Source: Lacisediminihabitans sp046156175
GTDB taxonomy: Bacteria; Actinomycetota; Actinomycetes; Actinomycetales; Microbacteriaceae
DNA length: 64,000 nt
Reading direction: 5' to 3'
NCBI RefSeq assembly: GCF_046156175.1
Contig: NZ_JAYLVL010000003.1
Span: 496,001 to 560,000, forward strand
Part shown: piece after piece, positions 1-9,733 of the stretch
Layout: every line of letters begins with the position of its first letter
Position numbering within the stretch: position 1 is the stretch's first letter
The notes under the pieces: model-generated
What the model was told of the DNA's origin: nothing
What the model saw: the letters and a program-made list of their open reading frames with translations, nothing else
The model's database searches: none
Translations under genes and position numbers: made by a program

Positions 1-639
1 AAGACCTTCTTCCCGCGCCCCGGTGTGACGCTCGGAGCACCGATGAGAGTCGACTCGCAGGCGCGGTCCGGCTTCCCCGAGAACGTCGACTTCCGTAAGA
101 ATGACATCTCCTTCACGGCGGTCAACATTCCCGGAAGCGACAACTCGCTCCTCCCCTGGTCCGGCCTCGGCCAGACGACACCGACACCCGAGCAGGTGGC
201 GGAGGTGCAGGCGCGCACCCAGGCCGACATCCGCCAGCTCACCGAGACCTTCCAGGATGCCCGTCGTCACCATGACCGCGCGGTGGTCGTGATGACCCAG
301 GCCGACATGTTCGACCCGACGGGGACCGATCCCGCACCATCCGACTATGCGGCCTTCACCCCGCTGGTGAAGACGCTCATCGAACAGGCGAACACCTTCG
401 GCGGCCCGGTGTACCTGATCAACGGCGACAGTCACGTCTTCAACGAGGACCACCCCCTGGCCAGCGGATCCTCATGGCTCACGTTCTACGGCCAGTCGAC
501 CGCCGCGACCAACCTCACGCGCCTCACCGTTGACGGTTCCGCGAACGCGCAGGACTGGCTCAAGGCGACCGAGGCTCCGCGGGGAGCGACGACGCCGCTC
601 ATCTTCGAGCGCGTGCCGTTCACCCACCCCGCGTCCTGA
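1..639 (+). CDS. Metallophosphoesterase-like protein, C-terminal part (5' end outside window)
   Basis: The frame is open from base 1, so the start lies to the left; an internal GTG at 25 is not convincing as the real start because the frame reads through before it. The visible 212 residues contain a GDSH motif (Gly-Asp-Ser-His) in the segment that follows VYLINGD, which resembles the late metal-binding histidine motif of calcineurin-like phosphoesterases, and the preceding VVVMTQADMFD stretch fits a core beta strand. The fold assignment is inference from these motifs; substrate is unknown. No membrane segment is visible in this part. A strong hairpin follows the stop codon. Confidence 0.6.
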   Translation, partial: KTFFPRPGVTLGAPMRVDSQARSGFPENVDFRKNDISFTAVNIPGSDNSLLPWSGLGQTTPTPEQVAEVQARTQADIRQLTETFQDARRHHDRAVVVMTQADMFDPTGTDPAPSDYAAFTPLVKTLIEQANTFGGPVYLINGDSHVFNEDHPLASGSSWLTFYGQSTAATNLTRLTVDGSANAQDWLKATEAPRGATTPLIFERVPFTHPAS

Positions 640-643
640 GCCA

Positions 644-684
644 GGCTGGCGCCGGGTCCGCGATCGCTGCGGCCCGGCGCAGCC
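644..684 (+). terminator. Strong GC-rich hairpin downstream of the phosphoesterase gene
   Basis: Bases 644-661 pair with 669-684 (core GCGCCGGG with CCCGGCGC, plus GGCC-type extensions, two single-base bulges) around a 7-base loop GATCGCT. There is no T-run afterwards. U-less hairpins directly after stop codons are common in high-GC actinobacteria, so this is a likely transcription end, but that role is inferred. Confidence 0.5.
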
Positions 685-825
685 TCAGAGCCAGGATGCT
701 CGTCACGGTCACCCAGAACAGCCACGGGAAGGTCGTGAAGGGCGCGACTCGATCGCGTCGGCGGTCATCGTCGGCCTGCCTGCTGCGCACCTTCCGGGCC
801 CCGAGCGGCACACTAGCGTTGAGCC

Positions 826-1725
826 ATGACCGACCGCCAGCATCTGACCCGCGCACTCTGGACCCTGTTCGAGCCGATCCATGCCGTCGCGTACTTCGCT
901 CCCGAGGCGCGTGAAGCGTTCGCCGCCGCGGGGCTCCCCCGCTACTGGGACGGCTACTTCGCCGGTCGTGCCGCCCCCCTCGGAGCCATCGGTGCGGCAC
1001 CCGTCACAGCCATCTTCAGCGGATTCGCACCCTCCCTCGTCGAGCGGGCATTGCCTGCGGTCTGGGAGACAGTGACTCCGGCTGCCGCCCTCGAAGCCCG
1101 CTCGATCGGTGCGGCCGCGAGTCTGCGCAGCCTCCTTCCCGACACCGGGGCGGTGGCCCGCGCCGCCGACGCTCTCTCGGATGTCGCCGCGCACGCCGAC
1201 ACGGTCGGGCGCCCCCTCGCCGCGGCCAACCGCGCGCTGCCGACCGAGCAGGATCCCTACCGTCGGCTCTGGCAGGCGACGGCGACACTCCGTGAGCATC
1301 GGGGTGACGGCCACGTGATCGCTCTCGTCGCGGGAGAGATCGCCGGGCTGTCGACCATCCTGCTCCGGAGCGGCCTCGACCTCGACGCGACAGCCATGCA
1401 GCGCTCACGAGGCTGGTCGGACGACGAGTGGCAGACCGCTCTCGGTGATCTGAGGCGTGACGATCTCATCGATGGCGATGGCCGCACCACCGCTCAGGGC
1501 ACGGCCGCCCTTGCCACGGCGGAACACCTGACGAACGCGCTCGCCGTCGGCCCCGTCGCGCACCTCGACGATGCCGGTTTTCGCGAGCTGGCGGTGATCC
1601 TCCGGCCCCTGGCGACCGCGGTCGGCACACTGTTCCCCTACCCGAATCCGATCGGGATGCCCGAACCGTGGGATCCGGAGTCCGACCCACTGGCCGCGCG
1701 GATCCCGCGGGAGCCCCGGGCCTGA
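826..1725 (+). CDS. SCO6745-family protein (winged-helix-like), 299 aa
   Basis: Soluble 299-residue protein rich in Ala and Leu with no signal peptide or membrane segment. The opening (LWTLFEPIHAVAYFAPEARE) followed by a YWDGYFAGRAAPLG segment is typical of the actinobacterial SCO6745-like family, which carries a winged-helix-like C-terminal part (here around residues 195-240, with RGWSDDEWQTALGDLRRDDLI). Function in that family is not established. It ends 4 bases from the convergently transcribed ABC-F gene, with both TGA stops in one short hairpin. Family assignment is from memory of sequence pattern and is moderate. Confidence 0.6.
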   Translation: MTDRQHLTRALWTLFEPIHAVAYFAPEAREAFAAAGLPRYWDGYFAGRAAPLGAIGAAPVTAIFSGFAPSLVERALPAVWETVTPAAALEARSIGAAASLRSLLPDTGAVARAADALSDVAAHADTVGRPLAAANRALPTEQDPYRRLWQATATLREHRGDGHVIALVAGEIAGLSTILLRSGLDLDATAMQRSRGWSDDEWQTALGDLRRDDLIDGDGRTTAQGTAALATAEHLTNALAVGPVAHLDDAGFRELAVILRPLATAVGTLFPYPNPIGMPEPWDPESDPLAARIPREPRA

Positions 1726-1729
1726 CGGG

Positions 1730-1735
<6 letters not shown>
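1720..1735. terminator. Small bidirectional hairpin spanning two convergent stop codons
   Basis: GCCTGA (1720-1725) and TCAGGC (1730-1735) form a perfect 6-bp stem with loop CGGG. Each arm contains the TGA stop of one of the two convergent genes. It could help end both transcripts, but it has no T-tract. Confidence 0.3.
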
Positions 1736-3319
<1,584 letters not shown>

Positions 3320-3477
3320 GCTGTCCTCTCGAGGGCCGGTGGAGTCGCCGGCCGCATGGAACTCTAGCCGCTGCGCCCGAGTGTGGCTGCTGCTCGGTCG
3401 GTTCGCGGCGCTGCTGTAGCCGCGATGGGGGCAGAAAGTCCCTGTTCGGCTTCACCCGGCGCGCGTAGCGTCGGAAC

Positions 3478-3999
3478 ATGATGACTTCTGCAGCCCTTCT
3501 CATCGATGCCTTCGGTCGGATCAGGGACTCCGTGCACCGTGCAGCGAAGGGATTGACCCCCGAACAGCTCTCGGCACGCGTCGATGACGGCGCCAACTCG
3601 ATCGGCTGGCTGCTCTGGCATCTCAGCCGCGTGCAGGACGACCACATCTCGGAACTGGCCGGCACCGAACAGGCCTGGACCGCAGACGGATGGTCCGAGA
3701 AATTCGCTCTGCCGTTCGAAGTCGGTGCGACCGGCTACGGCCAGACCTCCTCCGATGTGGCGAAGGTCGCGGGAATCGCCTGCGACCGGTTCGTCGGGTA
3801 CCACAACGACGTTCACGATCGCACGGTGCGCTATCTCGGCACCCTCTCAGACCTCGACCTCCAGCGGATCATCGATCGTCGCTGGACACCGCCAGTGACG
3901 CTTGCCGCGCGGATTGTCAGCGTGATCAGCGACGACCTCGAGCATGCCGGCCAGGCGGCCTTCGTGCGGGGAGTCGTCGAGCGACGGACCGCGCGCTGA
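3478..3999 (+). CDS. DinB-like mycothiol-dependent transferase (DUF664), 173 aa
   Basis: Four-helix-bundle DinB/DUF664 protein. Three spaced histidine clusters fit the metal site of the family: WLLWHLSRVQDDH (about residues 41-53), HNDVHDRT (about 110-117) and EHAGQAAFVRG near the C-terminus. Relatives in actinobacteria are thiol-dependent transferases or isomerases using mycothiol, and this organism has mycothiol chemistry (Mca at 25887-26762). The specific substrate is unknown. Two ATG codons stand in tandem at the start; the first is used here. Confidence 0.75.
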   Translation: MMTSAALLIDAFGRIRDSVHRAAKGLTPEQLSARVDDGANSIGWLLWHLSRVQDDHISELAGTEQAWTADGWSEKFALPFEVGATGYGQTSSDVAKVAGIACDRFVGYHNDVHDRTVRYLGTLSDLDLQRIIDRRWTPPVTLAARIVSVISDDLEHAGQAAFVRGVVERRTAR

Positions 4000-4239
4000 G
4001 AGACGATCGCTGGGTGCGGTATCCGGGTGGTCTCATACGCCGACGCACCCGCACCGGTAGCGCCAGCGGGTCCTGACAGACCCCGACCGGGAGTACGTCG
4101 GCGCCCGGGTCGCTCGCTCGACGCAAGATGCGCCTTTGCTGGCAATCCTCCGGCACGCCCCGAGCCTGTGGCGACAGCCCCATACGATTACTCAACCCCA
4201 TTTCGGGCCAGCGACCACAGCCCCTGGAACGGAACAGCA

Positions 4240-5784
4240 ATGACGCTCATACTCAAGCCCGGTACCGACTGGGCGACGGTCTCCGACCTGGCACGGCACC
4301 GTGCTCCGGAGGCCTTCGACACGGATCGGATCCGCAACCTGATCGGGGGCGATTGGCGAGCCGTTGGCACGACCGGCGAGCACGTGAGTCCGGTCGACCA
4401 GTCACCGATCCTCGGCCCGGCGCGGGTAGATCACGACACAGCCGTCGCCGCCGTTGCGGATGCGGTTCGCCAGCACCGCGACTGGGGCGGCGTGCCACTC
4501 GAGGAGCGCGCTGCGCGGGTGAGGGCCGCCCTCGACGGGCTCCGTGACAACCGCGACGCCATCGCCATGCTGCTGGTCTGGGAGATCGGAAAGCCGTGGA
4601 AGATCGCCTGTGCCGATATCGACCGCTGCATCGAAGGGGTGGAGTGGTATCTCGGTCAGATCGGGAGGCAGCTCGAGGGTCGGCGGCCCCTTGCCGGCCC
4701 GATCTCGAATATCGCGTCGTGGAACTACCCGCTGAGTGTGCTCGTGCACGCCGAGCTCGTGCAACTTCTTGCCGGCAATGCCGTCATCGCGAAGACCCCC
4801 TCACAGGGCGGTTTTCACGCTCTCACCCTCGCCCACGCGATGATGGCACGCGCCGGCCTTCCCGTCACCCTGCTTTCGGGAGTCGGAGGCGAGCTTGCCG
4901 ATGCGCTCGTCTCCTCACCCAGCCTCGGCGCACTGGCCTTCGTTGGCGGACGGTCCAACGGACGCGCGGCAGCCCAGACCCTCGCGAACTTCAACAAGCG
5001 ACACATCCTGGAGCAGGAGGGCCTGAACGCCTGGGGAATCTGGGACTACTCGAACTGGGATGACCTGGCCCCGATCCTCAGAAAGGGCTTCGAGTATGCC
5101 AAACAGCGGTGCACGGCGTACCCGCGCTACGTGGTGCAGAGGCGGCTGTTCCCGGCATTCCTGGAGATGTACCTGTCGGTGATCGGGAATCTGCGGTTCG
5201 GGCATCCGCTCGCCGTCGAGGATCCTGCGGATGAGCTGCCAGAGCTCGAGTTCGGTCCCGTGATCCAGAAGGTGAAGGCCACCGACCTCCGCGCCCAGTA
5301 CGACGAGGCGATCACGATGGGCGGCATCCCCCTCTATCACGGCGATTTGTCGAAAGGGAAGTTCCTTACTGGGCAGGACATCGCGGCCTACGTCGCTCCC
5401 GCCTGCGTGCTCGAACCGCCCCGGGCGTGGTCGCTGCACCACTCCGAGCCCTTCGGACCGATCGACAGCATCGTGCTTGTCGACACCGAGGCGGAATTCA
5501 TCTCCGCGATGAACGTCTCGAACGGCAGCCTGGTCTCCTCGGTGGCAACGGATGATCGGGCCTTCGCCGCGCGCGTGCGCGAGGAAGTGCACTCGTTCAA
5601 ATTCGGCATCAACCGTCCGCGTTCTCGAGGAGACCGGGAAGAGGTGTTCGGCGGCCGGGGAGCGTCCTGGCGAGGAGCCTTCGTCGGCGGGGACCTGCTG
5701 GTCGACTCGGTCACCGACGGTGAGCGCCCGCTCTTCGGCAACTTTCCGGACGGGGCCCGGTATCCGGATACGCTCGACGACTGA
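4240..5784 (+). CDS. Aldehyde dehydrogenase family protein, 514 aa
   Basis: NAD(P)-dependent aldehyde dehydrogenase fold. Seen: the cofactor-binding SNIASWNYPLS segment, the EQEGLNAWGIW region carrying the general-base glutamate, and the catalytic cysteine in AKQRCTAYPR, equivalent to the GQxCxAxxR pattern of the family. The SEPFGP segment near the C-terminus matches the EPFGP motif. The frame continues upstream to 4027, but the added residues are low-complexity and unlike the family, so ATG 4240 (after GGAACGGAAC) was chosen. The GQ before the catalytic Cys is replaced by KQ and the usual ELGG is EQEG, so this is a divergent subfamily. No operon partner; substrate unknown. Confidence 0.85.
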   Translation: MTLILKPGTDWATVSDLARHRAPEAFDTDRIRNLIGGDWRAVGTTGEHVSPVDQSPILGPARVDHDTAVAAVADAVRQHRDWGGVPLEERAARVRAALDGLRDNRDAIAMLLVWEIGKPWKIACADIDRCIEGVEWYLGQIGRQLEGRRPLAGPISNIASWNYPLSVLVHAELVQLLAGNAVIAKTPSQGGFHALTLAHAMMARAGLPVTLLSGVGGELADALVSSPSLGALAFVGGRSNGRAAAQTLANFNKRHILEQEGLNAWGIWDYSNWDDLAPILRKGFEYAKQRCTAYPRYVVQRRLFPAFLEMYLSVIGNLRFGHPLAVEDPADELPELEFGPVIQKVKATDLRAQYDEAITMGGIPLYHGDLSKGKFLTGQDIAAYVAPACVLEPPRAWSLHHSEPFGPIDSIVLVDTEAEFISAMNVSNGSLVSSVATDDRAFAARVREEVHSFKFGINRPRSRGDREEVFGGRGASWRGAFVGGDLLVDSVTDGERPLFGNFPDGARYPDTLDD

Positions 5785-5811
5785 CCCAGGGTGGGACTCG
5801 AAGGAGATCCG

Positions 5812-5850
5812 CTAGTAGTTGAAGCGGAACTCCACCGCGTCGCCGGCCTG
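5812..5850 (-). pseudogene. Remnant of a ychF 3' end (tail C)
   Basis: Reading the minus strand into a TAG at 5814-5812 gives ...SQAGDAVEFRFNY-stop. Bases 5824-5844 match the real ychF end at 7900-7920 in 20 of 21 positions. No coding continuation upstream joins it to a GTPase domain. The FRFN ending is closer to the usual YchF C-terminus (FRFNV-like) than the ending on the intact gene, so this may be the original end of ychF, displaced by insertions. Confidence 0.65.
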
Positions 5851-5891
5851 CGAGGTCAGGCTGAGGCTCGGAACGAGATGGTGCAAGCGCT

Positions 5892-6563
5892 TTACCCCTG
5901 GTCCTCGCAGTAGCGGTAGAGATACTGACTATGACGTTGGACGACGATCCCATCGACGGTGCCGGACTTGACGACAAACAACAGATAGCGCTGCGCCCCG
6001 TCGTCGAGCGGTATCGCGTCAGTGAGCAGGTAGTGCGTCGAACCGACATAAGGGTGAGAGTCGTAAGCGATGTCGGGATAGGCAGCCCTCAGCGCCGCCT
6101 CGGTCGATCCGACGCCGATACCTTTCGCGGTGTGCGGTGAAACCGTCGGCAGAGCGTGACCGGCGGGTTCGAGACCGACAGCGATTTCAACGATCGAATC
6201 GGTAGCTTTACCGTTGGCGTAGTCGGAGAGGGCCCACAGCGTGGTGTCGCGCGACGACAGGAACACCGTCGGTTTCGAAAACCGACAGTAGTCGGCGGGT
6301 TGCCGCGAATACGACGGACCAACCGCGGGAGCCTCACTCGAGAGGGAACCATGGATCGTCAGCGGGCCGACGCCCTCGTAGCTGATGATCCACTTCGACG
6401 GGTCTGCCTCGTCGGGAGCCGAGGACGCTGCGCTTGATGGCGATGAAGACGGCGTTGCAGAGCGTGACGGCCCGGCATTGCTGGGACCGCAGCCGCTCAT
6501 CACAACGATCAGCGCGAGCGCACCCAAGACCATGGCGATCTCCGAACGCGTTGGCTTTGTCAC
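5892..6563 (-). CDS. Hypothetical lipoprotein, 223 aa
   Basis: GTG 6563 was chosen because GGAGG stands 6 bases upstream and the product then begins with a short charged N-region, a hydrophobic stretch and a lipobox ending VVMSGCG, so Cys is the predicted lipid-modified residue. A Ser/Pro/Ala-rich linker follows, then a globular domain ending YLYRYCEDQG. No family is recognised. A longer frame upstream to 6740 has no ribosome site. It is divergent from another lipoprotein gene at 6788 and ends just before the ychF tail remnant, which suggests it belongs to inserted material. Pattern of AYPDIAYDSHPYVGSTHY resembles small extracellular domains but no function is claimed. Confidence 0.7.
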   Translation of the reverse strand: MTKPTRSEIAMVLGALALIVVMSGCGPSNAGPSRSATPSSSPSSAASSAPDEADPSKWIISYEGVGPLTIHGSLSSEAPAVGPSYSRQPADYCRFSKPTVFLSSRDTTLWALSDYANGKATDSIVEIAVGLEPAGHALPTVSPHTAKGIGVGSTEAALRAAYPDIAYDSHPYVGSTHYLLTDAIPLDDGAQRYLLFVVKSGTVDGIVVQRHSQYLYRYCEDQG

Positions 6564-6787
6564 CCAGTACCTCCGGCCATAGTTGAGCGGGCGGAGTAAA
6601 TCTAGCGGATCGGAGGCTCCGGATTGCGAATTCCGACGCGCCGAGAACGAATCGGCCACGCACCAAGCTGGCAGGCTCGCGTCGTGCTCCAAGATCACGT
6701 AGCCCTCCACGCGTCCCCGTCCACCGGAAGCGTCGAACATAGGTGGTGACCACGATCGTCGCGGGCTCTCGACGTTAGAGTACGAGT

Positions 6788-7435
6788 ATGTCTTCCCGTA
6801 GGATCCTCAGCTTTACTGCGTTTCTAGTGTGCCTCCTCGTGACGGGGTGTTCGTCGGCCACAGGCAATTCGGGGACACCCCCGAGCTCGGATGCTTCTCC
6901 GGCACCGACTTCGACGCCCGGGACGTCGGACCGATTGATCGTGATGCTCGACGGAGTGACCTACGTGCACGACGGCGCACAGAGCGAAGTCACGTTCGAG
7001 AACAGCAAAAGTCTGCTTGCGCTCTTCACGAAGGTCGCCGGCGAAGGCCCGAAAGTGGCCAAAGTCGAGGACCTGCCCGGTTACAGCTTCAATCTGACCT
7101 CGTACGAGTGGACCGGCGTGAAAATCATTGCCGGCGAGGGTACGGCGAGGATCTCGATCACCGGCGCGGCCCTCAATGGGATACCCGTACAGACCGACAC
7201 GGGCATCTCTGTCGGGTCGAGCCGAGCGGACGTGGTCGCAGACGATGGGAAGGACGTCTTTGATTCAAACAGCGACGGCGTCGCAGACCAGCTCGCACTG
7301 GGCTCGCGAGTAGAGCCGGGAACGAACTCCCTGAGTCACCCGGGCTCCCCTGGAACGAGCTTCATTCTGTTAGTTATGAACGAGAACACGGTTCAGCAGA
7401 TCCAGAGCCCATCGGACGATTTCAGTGACCTCTAG
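6788..7435 (+). CDS. Hypothetical lipoprotein, 215 aa
   Basis: Signal peptide with lipobox LVTGC (Cys at about residue 21), then a Ser/Thr/Pro linker and a soluble domain. Near residues 145-175 there is SRADVVADDGKDVFDSNSDG; the DSNSDG piece is an Asp-rich loop. The layout (lipobox, linker, then a domain with a GISVGSSRADV segment) echoes GIGVGSTEAAL in the divergent lipoprotein at 5892-6563, so the two are likely distant paralogs. No known family recognised. It contains a rare TTA leucine codon near the 3' end. The block has lower GC than its neighbours. Confidence 0.7.
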   Translation: MSSRRILSFTAFLVCLLVTGCSSATGNSGTPPSSDASPAPTSTPGTSDRLIVMLDGVTYVHDGAQSEVTFENSKSLLALFTKVAGEGPKVAKVEDLPGYSFNLTSYEWTGVKIIAGEGTARISITGAALNGIPVQTDTGISVGSSRADVVADDGKDVFDSNSDGVADQLALGSRVEPGTNSLSHPGSPGTSFILLVMNENTVQQIQSPSDDFSDL

Positions 7436-7447
7436 GCCCGACCGTCG

Positions 7448-7486
7448 CTAGTTGTTGGATCTAAACTCCACCACGTCTTGCTCGTT
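7448..7486 (-). pseudogene. Remnant of a ychF 3' end (tail B)
   Basis: The minus strand reads NEQDVVEFRSNN-stop, with TAG at 7450-7448. Fourteen bases (7464-7477) are identical to the intact ychF end. It starts exactly where the upstream minus-strand gene at 7486 stops (the two overlap by one base), so that gene and this tail look like one inserted unit. Confidence 0.6.
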
Positions 7487-7836
7487 CAACAGAAGGATGG
7501 GCAAGGCAGGGCCGCAACCAGCAAGAAATTTGTGAGGACGAAAAACAGGCTAGCGAGCACGCCAGCTGTTATAGCGATCCAAGACGCCTGTTGAGCGTGC
7601 ATTAAACGCAATCCGCAAATGAACGCGCTAGCAAGCCATATCGAGGCCTGAACACTGATCAGAATTGGCGGGGCCCAATAGTGAACCTCGCCCATTAGGT
7701 CAGACCAATTTAGCCCTACGAGTGCGACAGAGATGGTCGCGAGCAGACCGACTCCGAGAAGTGTCAACGTGACGGCTATATCAGCGGAGCGACTGAAGGC
7801 GTCAGTCTCAGAAGTCTCTAGTTCAGGCCCGATCAC
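7486..7836 (-). CDS. Small hypothetical membrane protein, 116 aa
   Basis: GTG start at 7836 with TAGGGA just upstream. The sequence shows about three hydrophobic helices: ITVLLGVG-type segment near residues 20-42, one near 55-78 (PPILISVQASIWLASAF) and one near 85-110. No known family. Base composition is visibly lower in GC than the flanking core genes, a sign of transfer or relaxed selection. It lies between ychF and the tail B remnant. Confidence 0.55.
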   Translation of the reverse strand: MIGPELETSETDAFSRSADIAVTLTLLGVGLLATISVALVGLNWSDLMGEVHYWAPPILISVQASIWLASAFICGLRLMHAQQASWIAITAGVLASLFFVLTNFLLVAALPCPSFC

Positions 7837-7890
7837 GTCCCTACATTGACAGATATCGACCGTGGCAGGGCAACTGCTGCCCCCAGAGGT

Positions 7891-8961
7891 CTAACTATGG
7901 CGGAACTCCACCACGTCGCCATCCTGCATCACGTATTCCTTGCCCTCGATGCGGGCCTTGCCCTTGGCGCGAGCCTCGGCGATCGAACCGGTGTCCACCA
8001 GATCCTGGAAGCCGATGACCTCCGCCTTGATGAAGCCCTTCTCGAAGTCGGTGTGGATGACACCGGCAGCCTGCGGGGCCTTGGCACCCTTGGGGATGGT
8101 CCAGGCCCGGGCCTCTTTCGGACCGGCCGTGAGATACGTCTGCAGACCGAGGGTGTCGAAGCCGACGCGGGCGAGCTGGGTGAGCCCGCTCTCCTCCTGA
8201 CCGGTGGAGGCGAGGAGCTCCGCAGCATCCGCCGGCTCGAGGTCGATCAGCTCGGATTCGAGCTTCGCATCGAGGAAGATCGCCTTGGCTGGAGCCACCA
8301 GGGCCGCGAGTTTCGCGAGCGCCGCGGCATCCTGCAGCACATCTTCGTCCACGTTGAACACGTAGATGAACGGCTTGGTGGTGAGCAGGCCGAGCTCCTG
8401 GATAAGCGAAAGGTCGATGCTGGACGACGAGAGCGGCTTTCCTGAGTCGAGAAAGGCCTGCGCCTCGATCGCGGCTGCGAGCACCGCGGGCTCGGTGCGC
8501 TTGGTCTTGACTTCCTTCTCGTACCGGGGAACCGCCTTTTCGAGCGTCTGCAGATCGGCAAGGATGAGCTCGGTGTTGATGGTCTCCATGTCGGAAGCCG
8601 CGTCGACCTTGCCGTCCACGTGCACGACATCCGGGTCGGCGAACCCGCGGATGACCTGCGCGATGGCATCCGCCTCGCGGATGTTGGCGAGGAACTTGTT
8701 GCCGAGGCCCTCACCGACGGAGGCACCCTTGACGATGCCGGCGATGTCGACGAAGGAGACGGGGGCCGCGAGGATGCGCTCGCTGCCGAACAGCTCGGCG
8801 AGCGCGTCGAGCCGCGGATCCGGCAGGGTCACGACGCCCACGTTGGGCTCGATGGTGGCGAAGGGGTAGTTCGCCGCCAACACCTGATTCTTGGTGAGTG
8901 CGTTGAACAGGGTGGACTTGCCGACATTGGGCAGTCCGACGATTGCGATAGTGAGAGCCAC
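7891..8961 (-). CDS. ychF: YchF/Ola1-type ribosome-associated ATPase, 356 aa
   Basis: Obg-related P-loop protein that prefers ATP. G1 motif GLPNVGKS lies at about residues 8-15, the G3-like region reads FVDIAGIVKGAS, NVDE replaces NKxD (the hallmark of YchF/Ola1), and a C-terminal TGS domain ends DGDVVEFRHS. GTG 8961 (MALTIAIVGLPN...) was preferred to the TTG at 8970 because it matches the family N-terminus. The very last residues (HS) differ from the usual FNV-like ending, and two decayed copies of this 3' end lie downstream at 7448-7486 and 5812-5850. Confidence 0.93.
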   Translation of the reverse strand: MALTIAIVGLPNVGKSTLFNALTKNQVLAANYPFATIEPNVGVVTLPDPRLDALAELFGSERILAAPVSFVDIAGIVKGASVGEGLGNKFLANIREADAIAQVIRGFADPDVVHVDGKVDAASDMETINTELILADLQTLEKAVPRYEKEVKTKRTEPAVLAAAIEAQAFLDSGKPLSSSSIDLSLIQELGLLTTKPFIYVFNVDEDVLQDAAALAKLAALVAPAKAIFLDAKLESELIDLEPADAAELLASTGQEESGLTQLARVGFDTLGLQTYLTAGPKEARAWTIPKGAKAPQAAGVIHTDFEKGFIKAEVIGFQDLVDTGSIAEARAKGKARIEGKEYVMQDGDVVEFRHS

Positions 8962-8983
8962 GAGGCTCAATGGTACCGGTGCG

Positions 8984-9724
8984 TCATCCCAGCATCGCGC
9001 GGAAGCAGTGCGTGCGGTACGGCAGCTCGAAGGTCCCCCTGCCCGCGAGGGCGGGATCGGATGCCGCGAGCTCGCGCACCGCGGCGAGCACCGCCGCGCG
9101 CGCCTCGTCCGTTGCCGTGATGATGTAGCTGCGGGAGGCGACCAGGTTCACGAGGGACTCCACCCCGATGGTGTTCCCCCACTCGAACTGGGCCTCCTCC
9201 AGCGCGCCGAAGGGCTCCCCGACCGAGATGGCACCCGCGATGAAACGCTCCGCGTCGCTGGACCCCATGATGCCGCTGAGCCGATTCACCCAGGCCACCG
9301 ACTCATCCCGGATGTTCCACACGAGCCCCAGCGTGCCGCCCGGTCGCAGCACGCGCGCGATCTCGACGGTCGCCGCCGGTCGGTCGACCCAGTGCCAGGA
9401 TTGCGCGACCGTCACGGCATCCACGCAATCATCCGGGAGGGGGATCGCCTCGGCCGTGCCTGCGAGCGCCTGTACCGTGGGGAGCGATTCGACAAGCTTC
9501 TGCCGCATCAGCGGATCGGGTTCGACGGCGATCGTGGCGAAGCCGCGCCGCACGAGAGACCGCGTGAATTTGCCCGTGCCCGCCCCGATGTCGAGCACCG
9601 TTCGGGCGTGCGCCGGCACGAGCCAGTCGACCGCCGCATCCGGATAGCCGGGGCGGGCGCTGTCGTACGCCCCCGCCTCCCGGCCGAAGGAGCGGGCTTG
9701 CTCCGCGGTGCGGTTCTCGTCCAT
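8984..9724 (-). CDS. Class I SAM-dependent methyltransferase, 246 aa
   Basis: Rossmann methyltransferase. Motif I is VLDIGAGTGKFT (about residues 40-51), the acidic residue ending strand 2 is in IAVEPD, and the post-motif region reads DAVTVAQSWHWVD, as in the methyltransferase-11 group. The N-terminus (AEQARSFGREAGAYDSARPGYPD) is the standard start of this subgroup. Substrate unknown. It is 22 bases downstream of the ychF start on the same strand side and 9 bases after the SseB-like gene. Confidence 0.85.
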   Translation of the reverse strand: MDENRTAEQARSFGREAGAYDSARPGYPDAAVDWLVPAHARTVLDIGAGTGKFTRSLVRRGFATIAVEPDPLMRQKLVESLPTVQALAGTAEAIPLPDDCVDAVTVAQSWHWVDRPAATVEIARVLRPGGTLGLVWNIRDESVAWVNRLSGIMGSSDAERFIAGAISVGEPFGALEEAQFEWGNTIGVESLVNLVASRSYIITATDEARAAVLAAVRELAASDPALAGRGTFELPYRTHCFRAMLG

Positions 9725-9733
9725 CGGTCGAGG

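Noticed and set aside
640..825. Minus-strand segment encoding a hydrophobic stretch (FTTFPWLFWVTVTSILALRLRR), possible small membrane gene or remnant
   Set aside because: No start codon with a ribosome site close to it, and the 5' extension is low-complexity. It could be a decayed gene end, but I cannot support that.
5812..7890. Mobile element with integrase at the ychF 3' end
   Set aside because: Despite the tail remnants, no integrase, transposase or terminal inverted repeat was found, so only a hot spot is proposed.
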